A stretch of 64,000 nucleotides of DNA from Flammeovirga yaeyamensis (GTDB lineage: Bacteria; Bacteroidota; Bacteroidia; Cytophagales; Flammeovirgaceae): the NCBI RefSeq assembly GCF_018736045.1, contig NZ_CP076133.1, positions 1,736,001 through 1,800,000 on the forward strand, written 5' to 3'. This document shows positions 14,716 through 23,600 of this stretch, one piece after another. Numbering within the stretch: the stretch's first letter is position 1; every line of letters begins with the position of its first letter. Position numbers and translations under genes: made by a program. Under the pieces are notes generated by a model. The model did not search any database. It was not told the DNA's origin and was given only the letters and a program-made list of their open reading frames with translations.

Positions 14716-16152
14716 TTAAAAACTCAACCTACTCCCCAACCCACTCAAAACTCCACCGCCAGTTCTTTGTTCTATAGCTGTATGAGAACTGTCTTTACAT
14801 TCCGTAAACTTTGCACTTCTTTTGTATAGTTCATGTTGGATTTTTGGCAGTACTTCTTCCAAACTGATTTCTTTTTTGTCTTGGAGAATACATTCTACCA
14901 TTAATGAAGAAGCAATATTACTGATATTGGATCCATTTAATTGGTAGTTTTCTGCGATATGATCTACCACACCTTCTTTATATTCGTATCCTTGAGGCAA
15001 ACTTAACGACCATAATTGCTTTCGTTCTGCATATAATGGAAATGGAAAATCGATGATCAGCTCTACCCTTCTAAGCATGGCTTTGTCGATATGTTTTCGG
15101 ATATCGGAAACATTGGTGGTGAGGATCACGATGCCATTATATCGTTCGATTCTTTGAAGCAAATAGGACATTTCCTGATTGGCATATTTGTCTCTTGTGT
15201 CTTTTACATCAGTAGATCTTTTTGCAAAAATAGCGTCTGCTTCATCTATTAATAGGATCACATTTTGTCCATCTAAACGATCAAACACTTTATCCATAGA
15301 TTTTTCAAATTCACCTATATATCTTGAAACCACTTTAGAAAGTTCCAAAGTATAAGTAGGCATATTGTATTTCTCACCTAAGGTAGTAGCAGTAATAGAC
15401 TTACCTGTTCCGGGTGCTCCTGAGAATACAACAATAGTACTTTTCTTAATTTTTAATTGATCAAATTGATGTGAAGTTAGTCTACTTCTTAACTCCATCA
15501 TTTGCTCCAAAGAATGTAAAGAAGTTTGCGTCTTTTCTGGTAAAATAACTTGATCGAAAGTAAGTGTTGGTTGAATTAATTTAGCAGGAAAATCCAATTC
15601 GTGATCTAAACGGGGTTGAGTAGCTCCATTTAAGAATTCGACATATGTTTGAGAGATTTGAGGTGTAGCATACAACAAATCTTTAATGACTCCACTAGTA
15701 TCTGATGTTAAATAAATAACTCCTTGTTTGATGAAAAAGTGATCTTTATTGGTGAGGTATTTAAACACTTCGACAGATTGCTCTTCTGATACAAAAAGCT
15801 TTAGAAATGTTTTAACAGTGGGGATATATACACCCAATTTTTCATCAAAGACACCATTATATTCTATCTTATTTTCTAGTTCTTTTAGCTCCTTGATTAG
15901 AGGTATAAAATACTCAGCATGATATTTCCAAGAGTAAGTGAACAGTAAAAATAATTCATCATACACCCCTAAACCATTATCCAATACAATAGATTTAAGG
16001 TTTGAATTATATTCAAAAGGAGTCATCTTTTCAAAGATATTTTCTTTTGATTCATGTGGGTTATAAATCACATGATGCAGAAGTTCTTTAAAATTAGTTA
16101 GACGTTTAGTAAGTTCTAATTGGCTGGGGGTTGTTTGAATATCTGCTAGCAT
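14716..16152 (-). CDS. AAA+ ATPase, Cis15-like, - strand copy B
   Basis: 478 aa from the ATG of MLADIQTTPSQ; near-identical paralogue of copies A and C with intact Walker A (GAPGTGKS), Walker B (LIDEAD), sensor-1 and paired Arg. Only in this copy does the frame remain open upstream to an ATG at 16200, because a codon that is TAG in copies A and C reads TCG here. The extension runs through the LRR stop and is not conserved, so I reject it as the start. It differs from copy A by a handful of residues (for example TTPSQ, NGATQPRLD, VFDRLDG). Placed last in tandem unit B; transcription presumably runs on through the 154-base linker into orphan tail A. Confidence 0.87.
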   Translation of the reverse strand: MLADIQTTPSQLELTKRLTNFKELLHHVIYNPHESKENIFEKMTPFEYNSNLKSIVLDNGLGVYDELFLLFTYSWKYHAEYFIPLIKELKELENKIEYNGVFDEKLGVYIPTVKTFLKLFVSEEQSVEVFKYLTNKDHFFIKQGVIYLTSDTSGVIKDLLYATPQISQTYVEFLNGATQPRLDHELDFPAKLIQPTLTFDQVILPEKTQTSLHSLEQMMELRSRLTSHQFDQLKIKKSTIVVFSGAPGTGKSITATTLGEKYNMPTYTLELSKVVSRYIGEFEKSMDKVFDRLDGQNVILLIDEADAIFAKRSTDVKDTRDKYANQEMSYLLQRIERYNGIVILTTNVSDIRKHIDKAMLRRVELIIDFPFPLYAERKQLWSLSLPQGYEYKEGVVDHIAENYQLNGSNISNIASSLMVECILQDKKEISLEEVLPKIQHELYKRSAKFTECKDSSHTAIEQRTGGGVLSGLGSRLSF

Positions 16153-16159
16153 TGGATTA

Positions 16160-17341
16160 TTATTCTTCAATTTTATAACCTCTTTCGACATCTTTTTCAC
16201 TTAAAAATTCTGGGATCACACCCCATCCTCCATCTACTTCTAGTCGCGTTTTATTTACTCTATCGACATCAAACATTTCTGCTGGAAGGGACTCAACACT
16301 GGTTCCAGTCAAAATTAAAGCTTCAAGATTTGGAAGATCTCTAATTTCTTTTGGTACTGTTTTAATATAACAACCATAAAAAGATAAATACTCCAATTTT
16401 TGAAGATTTTTTATCTCTGGTAATATTCTTTCTACTGGAAGATCTCTATAAATTAAAGTTTTTAAGTTTTTGAAACCATAAAAGATATCATACACACTTT
16501 CATCCTTCATATGATTCCAATATTGGCCACTTATACGAAGATCTTCTAAGTTTTTGCACTTTTTTAAATCATCGAAGGGTATGGTAGTCATATCATATAT
16601 ATCATTAAAATCGAAATACTTTAATGATTCTTGGCTATTTTTTAGTAACCCGTCGAGGTTAGAAAGCTTTTCACATGCTAAGAATTTTACTGTTTCGAAA
16701 CTATTTTTGAAATAACTTTTAGGAAGTTCTTTAAGAGTTTCATTATTAAAAAGCTCTATTTTTCTTAGTTTATTACTAAAAAGATCAGGGTAATTATAGA
16801 AGTTTACTCTACTAAATTTTATTTCTTCAAGATTTGGATAAGTCAAAGTTTTAGGAAAAATATTTTCATACTCTTCTCCTAAACTGTAAAAAGATATTTT
16901 TTTTAAATCTGCATTTTTTATTGATTCAGGAAATTTATCAAAATTGCAATAATATAATGTTATTTCCTCAATACCATCATTTAGATATAACTGATAATTA
17001 CTTAAATTAAGATGGCTTAAATCTAAAAATTTTAGGCCATTTATACCTCTTAAATCAATTATTTTATCATTAATGTTTGTTTTAGAGATTATAATAGAAT
17101 CTAATTTTGTTAATTGATTTATTTCATTCGGAAAAGATTCTAATTCCCCAATCTCAATTAAATCAACACAAGACACATGGTTTTCATTTATTGAAAACTT
17201 TATTTTATCAGCATATTTTTCTTGAATTTTTTTAATTATGTCAGAATCATCCTTATTTAATTTCTGTTCTAAATTATCTTTTGTAGAACATGAGAAAAAG
17301 AATAGTAGTATTATTATAAATAGTTTATTTATCATATTCAT
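16160..17341 (-). CDS. Leucine-rich-repeat lipoprotein B, - strand
   Basis: About 393 aa from MNMINKLFIIILL, lipobox FFFSC. LRR body as in copies A and C but with its own version of the first about 240 residues (for example LKFLDLSHLNLSNYQLYLND, LEEIKFSRVNFYNYPDLFSN). The last about 150 residues are shared, with the difference V/I in ESVYD(V/I)FYGF and E/K near the end. It overlaps orphan tail B by 17 bases. The variable part is visibly more AT-rich than the conserved ATPase genes around it. Probably an envelope-anchored binding protein for the tail encoded just before it; this pairing is inferred from the conserved gene order and matched variation. Confidence 0.85.
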   Translation of the reverse strand: MNMINKLFIIILLFFFSCSTKDNLEQKLNKDDSDIIKKIQEKYADKIKFSINENHVSCVDLIEIGELESFPNEINQLTKLDSIIISKTNINDKIIDLRGINGLKFLDLSHLNLSNYQLYLNDGIEEITLYYCNFDKFPESIKNADLKKISFYSLGEEYENIFPKTLTYPNLEEIKFSRVNFYNYPDLFSNKLRKIELFNNETLKELPKSYFKNSFETVKFLACEKLSNLDGLLKNSQESLKYFDFNDIYDMTTIPFDDLKKCKNLEDLRISGQYWNHMKDESVYDIFYGFKNLKTLIYRDLPVERILPEIKNLQKLEYLSFYGCYIKTVPKEIRDLPNLEALILTGTSVESLPAEMFDVDRVNKTRLEVDGGWGVIPEFLSEKDVERGYKIEE

Positions 17342-17834
17342 AATCGTATTTTTGTTGGTCCTTATATAAATTAAATAATACATATTTTTCAAAGTTGAGA
17401 ACTTCTACATTTTTTCTATTTGAAGAAATATCCAAATTATCTAGTAATTTAGCTGGAGTTTCAAAATATTTATAAGCCGCTTCCTTAGACATCATCGTCA
17501 AAGATTTCTCTTCTGCTGCCTTACTAAAATCTTTATCATCTTTATGCTTAATTAGAGGATGAATAAAGTTGTTCGCTAATTCCTGAATTTCTGAAGAATA
17601 TGTCTCTTTATAATTCTTCCACCCTTCAGAAGTATATTTTGTGTCTTTACCTACTGCATCCCAATGAAGTTTGTTCATATACCTAAACAGCTCAAACTCT
17701 TTTTTCTCTTTCGATAATTTTTCTAGAGATTCTGCTTTCTTCAGGTCATCTTTATTTTTGATGGCCTTTTTATAATATTCTTTATTTCTTTCTTCTGCGA
17801 ATAGATATTTTTCTATGGCAATAAATCTAGACAT
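17325..17834 (-). CDS. Orphan carrier tail B, - strand
   Basis: A 169-aa protein, paralogue of orphan tail A and of carrier residues 1160-1328. The first about 117 residues are near-identical to A. The window at about 118-148 reads YKYFETPAKLLDNLDISSNR and onward and differs from both other copies; the terminal block FEKYVLFNLYKDQQKYDYEY is again shared. All three tails are exactly 169 residues long. No signal peptide, no membrane segment, no recognised enzymatic motif. The codons before the ATG keep the carrier-like SESDKGRRDDA, identical to the carrier itself at this point, whereas copy A has drifted (YESDKGRRDEA). Copy B therefore looks like the more recent duplicate. Confidence 0.78.
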   Translation of the reverse strand: MSRFIAIEKYLFAEERNKEYYKKAIKNKDDLKKAESLEKLSKEKKEFELFRYMNKLHWDAVGKDTKYTSEGWKNYKETYSSEIQELANNFIHPLIKHKDDKDFSKAAEEKSLTMMSKEAAYKYFETPAKLLDNLDISSNRKNVEVLNFEKYVLFNLYKDQQKYDYEYDK

Positions 17835-17988
17835 CGCATCATCTCTTCTGCCTTTATCTGATTCTGAATTTAATTCTAGAGCTGTATGGCGTTATTCTTG
17901 ATATTTCAATAGTTTGTTTATCTGCTAGCATTGAGTATAATATATCGGTCAGAATTTACTATATCTACATAAAAATTTATGATCATTA
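17835..17988 (-). other. Linker before orphan tail B with carrier remnant
   Basis: The same 154-base linker as at 14562-14715 with a few substitutions. It ends in codons that match the carrier just upstream of its tail, preceded by an in-frame TAA. Confidence 0.75.
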
Positions 17989-19425
17989 TTAAAAACTCAA
18001 CCTACTCCCCAACCCACTCAGAACTCCACCTCCAGTTCTTTGTTCTATAGCTGTATGAGAACTGTCTTTACATTCGGTAAACTTTGCACTTCTTTTGTAT
18101 AGTTCATGTTGGATTTTTGGCAGTACTTCTTCCAAACTGATTTCTTTTTTGTCTTGGAGAATACATTCTACCATTAATGAAGAAGCAATATTACTGATAT
18201 TAGATCCATTCAGTTGGTAGTTTTCTGCGATATGTTCTACCACACCATCTTTATATTCATATCCTTGAGGTAAACTTAACGACCATAATTGCTTTCGTTC
18301 TGCATATAATGGGAATGGAAAATCGATGATCAGTTCTACCCTTCTAAGCATGGCTTTGTCTATATGTTTTCGAATATCGGAAACATTGGTGGTGAGGATC
18401 ACGATGCCATTATATCGTTCGATTCTTTGAAGCAAATAGGACATTTCCTGATTGGCATATTTGTCTCTTGTGTCTTTTACATCAGTAGATCTTTTTGCAA
18501 AAATAGCATCTGCTTCATCTATTAATAGGATCACATTTTGTCCATCTAAACGATAAAACACTTTATCCATAGATTTTTCAAATTCACCTATATACCTGGA
18601 TACCACTTTAGAAAGTTCCAAAGTATAAGTAGGCATATTGTATTTCTCACCTAAGGTAGTAGCAGTAATAGACTTACCTGTTCCGGGTGCTCCTGAGAAT
18701 ACCACAACAGTACTTTTCTTAATTTTTAATTGATCAAATTGATGTGAAGTTAGTCTACTTCTTAACTCCATCATTTGCTCCAAAGAATGTAAAGAAGTTT
18801 GCGTCTTTTCTGGTAAAATAACTTGATCGAAAGTAAGTGTTGGTTGAGTTAATTTAGCAGGAAAATCCAATTCGTGATCTAAACGAGGTTGAGTAGTACC
18901 ATTTAAAAATTCGACGTAGGTCTGGGAAATTTGAGGTGTAGCATACAACAAATCTTTTATGACTCCACTAGTATCTGATGTTAAATAAATAACTCCTTGT
19001 TTGATGAAAAAGTGATCTTTATTGGTGAGGTATTTAAACACTTCGACAGATTGCTCTTCTGATACAAAAAGCTTTAGAAATGTTTTAACAGTAGGAATAT
19101 AAACACCCAATTTTTCATCAAAGACACCATTATATTCTATCTTATTTTCTAGTTCTTTTAGCTCCTTGATTAGAGGTATAAAATACTCAGCGTGATATTT
19201 CCAAGAGTAAGTGAACAGTAAAAATAATTCATCATACAACCCTAAACCATTATCCATTACAATAGATTTAAGGTTTGAATCATGCTCAAAAGGAGTCATC
19301 TTCTCAAAGATATTTTCTTTTGATTCATGTGGGTTATAAATCACATGATGAAGAAGTTCTTTAAAATTAGTTAGACGTTTATTTAGTTCTAATTGGCTGG
19401 GGTTTGTTTGAATATCTGCTAACAT
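17989..19425 (-). CDS. AAA+ ATPase, Cis15-like, - strand copy C
   Basis: 478 aa from the ATG of MLADIQTNPSQ, seven bases after the LRR stop. Catalytic motifs are as in copies A and B. It differs from A at scattered positions only (for example LTQPTLTF for LIQPTLTF, KKSTVVVFSG for KKSTIVVFSG, YKDGVVEH for YKEGVVDH). It belongs to the first triad, next to the intact carrier, so it is the copy most likely to be expressed with it. Such ATPases are single in most eCIS loci; here it is one of four, and none lies inside the structural operon to the right. Confidence 0.87.
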   Translation of the reverse strand: MLADIQTNPSQLELNKRLTNFKELLHHVIYNPHESKENIFEKMTPFEHDSNLKSIVMDNGLGLYDELFLLFTYSWKYHAEYFIPLIKELKELENKIEYNGVFDEKLGVYIPTVKTFLKLFVSEEQSVEVFKYLTNKDHFFIKQGVIYLTSDTSGVIKDLLYATPQISQTYVEFLNGTTQPRLDHELDFPAKLTQPTLTFDQVILPEKTQTSLHSLEQMMELRSRLTSHQFDQLKIKKSTVVVFSGAPGTGKSITATTLGEKYNMPTYTLELSKVVSRYIGEFEKSMDKVFYRLDGQNVILLIDEADAIFAKRSTDVKDTRDKYANQEMSYLLQRIERYNGIVILTTNVSDIRKHIDKAMLRRVELIIDFPFPLYAERKQLWSLSLPQGYEYKDGVVEHIAENYQLNGSNISNIASSLMVECILQDKKEISLEEVLPKIQHELYKRSAKFTECKDSSHTAIEQRTGGGVLSGLGSRLSF

Positions 19426-19432
19426 CGGATTA

Positions 19433-20611
19433 TTATTCTTCAATTTTATAACCTCTTTCTACATCTTTTTCACTTAAGAATTCTGGGATTACACCCCATC
19501 CTCCATCTACTTCTAGTCGCGTTTTATTAACTCTATCCACATCAAACATTTCTGCTGGAAGTGACTCAACACTGGTTCCTGTCAAAATTAAAGCTTCAAG
19601 ATTTGGAAGATCTCTAATTTCTTTTGGTACTGTTTTAACATAACAACCATAAAAAGATAAATACTCCAATTTTTGAAGATTTTTTATCTCTGGTAATATT
19701 CTTTCTACTGGAAGATCTCTATAAATTAAAGTTTTTAAGTTTTTGAAACCATAAAAGACATCATACACACTTTCATCCTTCATATGATTCCAATATTGGC
19801 CACTTATACGAAGTTTTTCCAAGTTTTTACATTTGGATAAATCATCAAAGGGTATGGTAGCCATATCATTCATTTTAACAAACTCAAAATTCTTTAATGA
19901 TTCTTGGCTGTTTTTTAGTAGCCCGTTTAGGTTTGAAAGTTTCTCACATCTAGAAAATTGCAAAGTTTCAAATTTGTTTTTACAGTAACTCTTAGGAAGC
20001 TCTTGAAGTATTTCTGTATTATGGAGTTCTAATTTTATAAGTTTATTACTTATTATATCTGGATATGTTCCAAAGTCAACTCCATTAAAATAGATTTCCT
20101 CTAGATTTGGGTAAGTCAATGTTTTAGGTAAAATATTTTCATAATCTTCTCCTGTATAAAAAGATATTTTTTTTAAATCTGCATTGTTTATTGCTTCAGG
20201 AAATTTATTGAAAGTGCAAAAATATATTACTATTTCATTAATATTTTCATTAAATAGTAACTGATATTCATCTAAATTAAGATGACCAAGATAAAGATAT
20301 TTTAAACCTTTTATACTTCTTAAATCTAATTTCTTATTATTAATACTTGTTTTAGATATATGAAGAGAATCTAATTTTGATAATTGTTTTATCTCATCTG
20401 GGAAAGATTCTAATTCTCCCATTTTAATCAAATCAACACAGCTTACATGATTATCTTTGATTGAATATTTAATCTTATCAGCATATTTTTCTTGAATTTT
20501 ATTAATTAAGTCTGAATCATTCTTATTTAATTTCTGCCCTAAATTATCTTTTGTAGAACATGAGAAGAAGAATAGTAGTATTGTTATTAATAGTTTATTT
20601 ATCATATTCAT
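19433..20611 (-). CDS. Leucine-rich-repeat lipoprotein C, - strand
   Basis: About 392 aa from MNMINKLLITILL with lipobox FFFSC. One residue shorter than A and B (gap in the KKISFYTGEDYENILPK region). Variable LRR region of about 240 residues, then the shared C-terminal block beginning KNLEKLRISGQYWNHMKDES. Its start overlaps the end of the 1328-aa carrier by 17 bases. This is the same arrangement as between the orphan tails and their LRR genes, and close to the 23-base overlap in the + strand family. The overlap suggests that each LRR protein is made in step with the tail encoded just before it. Confidence 0.85.
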   Translation of the reverse strand: MNMINKLLITILLFFFSCSTKDNLGQKLNKNDSDLINKIQEKYADKIKYSIKDNHVSCVDLIKMGELESFPDEIKQLSKLDSLHISKTSINNKKLDLRSIKGLKYLYLGHLNLDEYQLLFNENINEIVIYFCTFNKFPEAINNADLKKISFYTGEDYENILPKTLTYPNLEEIYFNGVDFGTYPDIISNKLIKLELHNTEILQELPKSYCKNKFETLQFSRCEKLSNLNGLLKNSQESLKNFEFVKMNDMATIPFDDLSKCKNLEKLRISGQYWNHMKDESVYDVFYGFKNLKTLIYRDLPVERILPEIKNLQKLEYLSFYGCYVKTVPKEIRDLPNLEALILTGTSVESLPAEMFDVDRVNKTRLEVDGGWGVIPEFLSEKDVERGYKIEE

Positions 20612-23600
20612 AATCGTATTTTTGTTGGTCTTTAAATAAATTAAATAATACATATTTTTCAAATTTGATTAAATCCACATCATCTTTATCTGAATATAAT
20701 TTCAAATCACCAAATAAATCAGCTGGACTCTCAAAATACTTATTAGCCACTTCTTTAGAAATCATCGTCAAAGATTTCTCTTCTGCCGCTTTATTAAAAT
20801 TGTTATCCCCTTTATGCTTGAGCAAAGGATGAATAAAGTTGTTCGCTAATTCCTGAATTTCTGAAGAATATGTCTCTTTATAATTCTTCCACCCTTCAGA
20901 AGTATATTTTGTGTCTTTACCTACTGCATCCCAATGAAGTTTGTTCATATACCTAAACAGCTCAAACTCTTTTTTCTCTTTCGATAATTTTTCTAGAGAT
21001 TCTGCTTTCTTCAGGTCATCTTTATTTTTGATGGCCTTTTTATAATATTCTTTATTTCTTTCTTCTGCGAATAGATATTTTTCTATGGCAATAAATCTAG
21101 ACATCGCATCATCTCTTCTGCCTTTATCTGATTCTGAATTTAATCCTGCTGCTGCATGCGCATTGTAAACAGTAGAGATATAAGTTAATGTTTCAGTACC
21201 CGGCGCTTCCCATATATTTCTTTCATATTCAATGCCAACATTGAAACCTACACTCGCTCCTGCAATGAAATTACCAAATCGAGGGGATTCAACACCAAAA
21301 TCTATTGCTCCCAACAATGTGGCTCTTTTATATTGAAGTTTTAGATCTCCATTCTCATAGACTGTTTGCAAAGTAAACTTGATACCTCCATCGAGTTCAA
21401 AATTTGTCTTAGTTTTAGGTTTAACCCCTTTAACATGGTTCAATAACATTTGGTCTAAAGCCTTATCTTCGTCTACTCCTTTAGCCATAGTGAAAACAGT
21501 ATCCTCGGCTTTTACTGATCTACTTGTGATCTGAGGCAAGATACTTTCTTTCAAGAAACCTTTTGACGTATTCCATAAGAATTTAGGCCCTTCTGAAAGG
21601 AGCGTTTGAATTACTATACTAGAAGTTCCTTTTAATTTTTCGCCAGTAGTATTTCCACTTAATTCATAAACTAATTTGAGTATGTTGTACTCTTCTTTTG
21701 CAAATTCAGCTAATTTGGGTGCCTTTTTGATAAACTCAATAAGATCACTTCCTTTTAGGGTTAAATCTACAGTAACATAATGTCCATTGTTATCATTGTT
21801 CGGGTCATCACCAATCATATTATACAATATGGCTAGTGGTCCTTTATTTACAAACATATAACTGAAATCACTTACTGTTCTCTTTGCTTTATCTGCTTTA
21901 GTTTCATCAATTTCTTCACCCAACATACCAATACTTGGTAGTGCATCAAATTCATAGGTTCTTAAACCGGTTTTCTCATCTTGTCCGACCTTACTAGCAA
22001 GTAAATTAACCGTACGCATTTTCTTGGCACCGATGTATGCATATTTTTGATTCTCTTCATCTTGCCAATACTCCATAAAACTCTCGCTTACCACATTCTT
22101 ATTTAAGAAGAATTTATAGATCCAATGGTTAAAGTGAGTCGTAAAATGTTTGGTATTATCGTAGGCAATATTTTGAGAGAATAAATTCGTTGAAGACTGA
22201 AGATTACCTAAACCATAGATCCCAAGCTTTGCGTTTAGTTTTAACGACAAACTTGTCATAATTCCTAAATCGTCCCCTATGCTTACTTCTGTATTTGCAT
22301 TTAAACCAACTCTTGCATAAATAGTGAATAGAATATCCCCATTTAAATACACCTCTAAATTGAAACTGATACTAGTACCTCCCAATTTAGAATTCAACAC
22401 TTGATTCATCAAGTTATCGAAATAATTCGGATTGTATTTTTCGGCATCCACCTGCCAAGTTCCCCCATCAGAAATTTTAAACCCACTGGCATTTATTTCC
22501 CAAACCTTTGGCCCACAGATATAATGATGGTTTTCTGTTTTTTCAAAATTTGGAACAATTACTCCTTGGTGTGGCTGTAAGTGTATATCTTTTCCTCCCG
22601 CTTTTATTACTCCATTAGGAGCGATACTATCCCAATTATTCAACTCCATTAACTCTTGAAGGGAGATATTGAATTTCTTAGCGATGATTAATGGAGATTC
22701 GTCTTCTTTGACTGTATAAAAATACTCCACTTCTTCCTGTGGTGACTCATGAAATTTAATTAGACTTCCTTGAGCAAACGATTTGAATCTCCTATCTTCT
22801 ATCTGATCTAACGAAAGGTTAAAGTGATGAGAAACATCTACCATACCATCCGCATGAATTCTCTCTGTTTTACTTTCTAATAATTGATAAATACTATCGG
22901 CTAGGCCATCATTTACAGGTTTAAAATAATGATTATACATGGGGGTTGGAGCACCAAATCCTCCAGAAATCATAAGTGTGTTTCCATAATCAATTGGTAT
23001 AGATTTTCTTGAATTGATCATGTCTTGGTCAAAGTTGTCTTGACCATATTCATCAAAGAAGTCATCTATTAATGGCTGATTTCTTTGTAATGCCATTAAC
23101 GCACCTAATATATTTTGACTATCCGCTGATTTTTTTGATTTATATTTATGAAGTTCATCCCTAGTTTTTTTGACAATCTTTTCCATCGTAAAACCCTTCC
23201 AAAGTTCTTTTCTTACCTGAGTAGTTTTACCCATTTGGTGCTGAACATTCCTAAAATGTTTCGCAGTTTCTAGGTCTACTACTAAATTGGTAATAAATGG
23301 ATTAAGTTGAGGTAAAAACACTCGATTCATCCTACGTTGTATAATTCTGGTATGCCTTGATTTTTCAGCTACTTTAGAACGGATATGACTAATTAGGTTA
23401 CTTTGGGAAGCGGTTGCATAAAATCCCAAAAACAAACGTACATTCACATAGTCGTTTTCGAGCAGTTTTAAATAATCGATCAGTTTACTAAAACCACTAG
23501 TTAAATCGGATGCTATTTCTTTATAGAGTTTAAAAGCATTATACTCAATTGATTTTGGGGTGATTTTTTGTGGTGCATTGTTTTTCTTTAACTTTTGTAC

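Larger units (their letters stand above)
14716..17988 (-). repeat. Tandem unit B: linker - orphan tail - LRR - AAA+ (3273 bp)
   Basis: Second complete copy of the unit described at 11443-14715, with identical length and the same alternation of conserved and variable blocks. Confidence 0.93.
17989..21104 (-). repeat. Tandem unit C: tail of carrier - LRR - AAA+ (3116 bp)
   Basis: The parent copy of the unit. It has no linker because its tail is still fused to the carrier body. From the tail Met to the AAA+ stop it is 3116 bases, against 3119 in units A and B; the difference is one codon in the LRR gene. Confidence 0.9.

Noticed and set aside
16153-16200. ATG at 16200 as start of the AAA+ copy B
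   Set aside because: Open only because one stop codon of the other copies is lost; the extension lies in the LRR gene and is not conserved.
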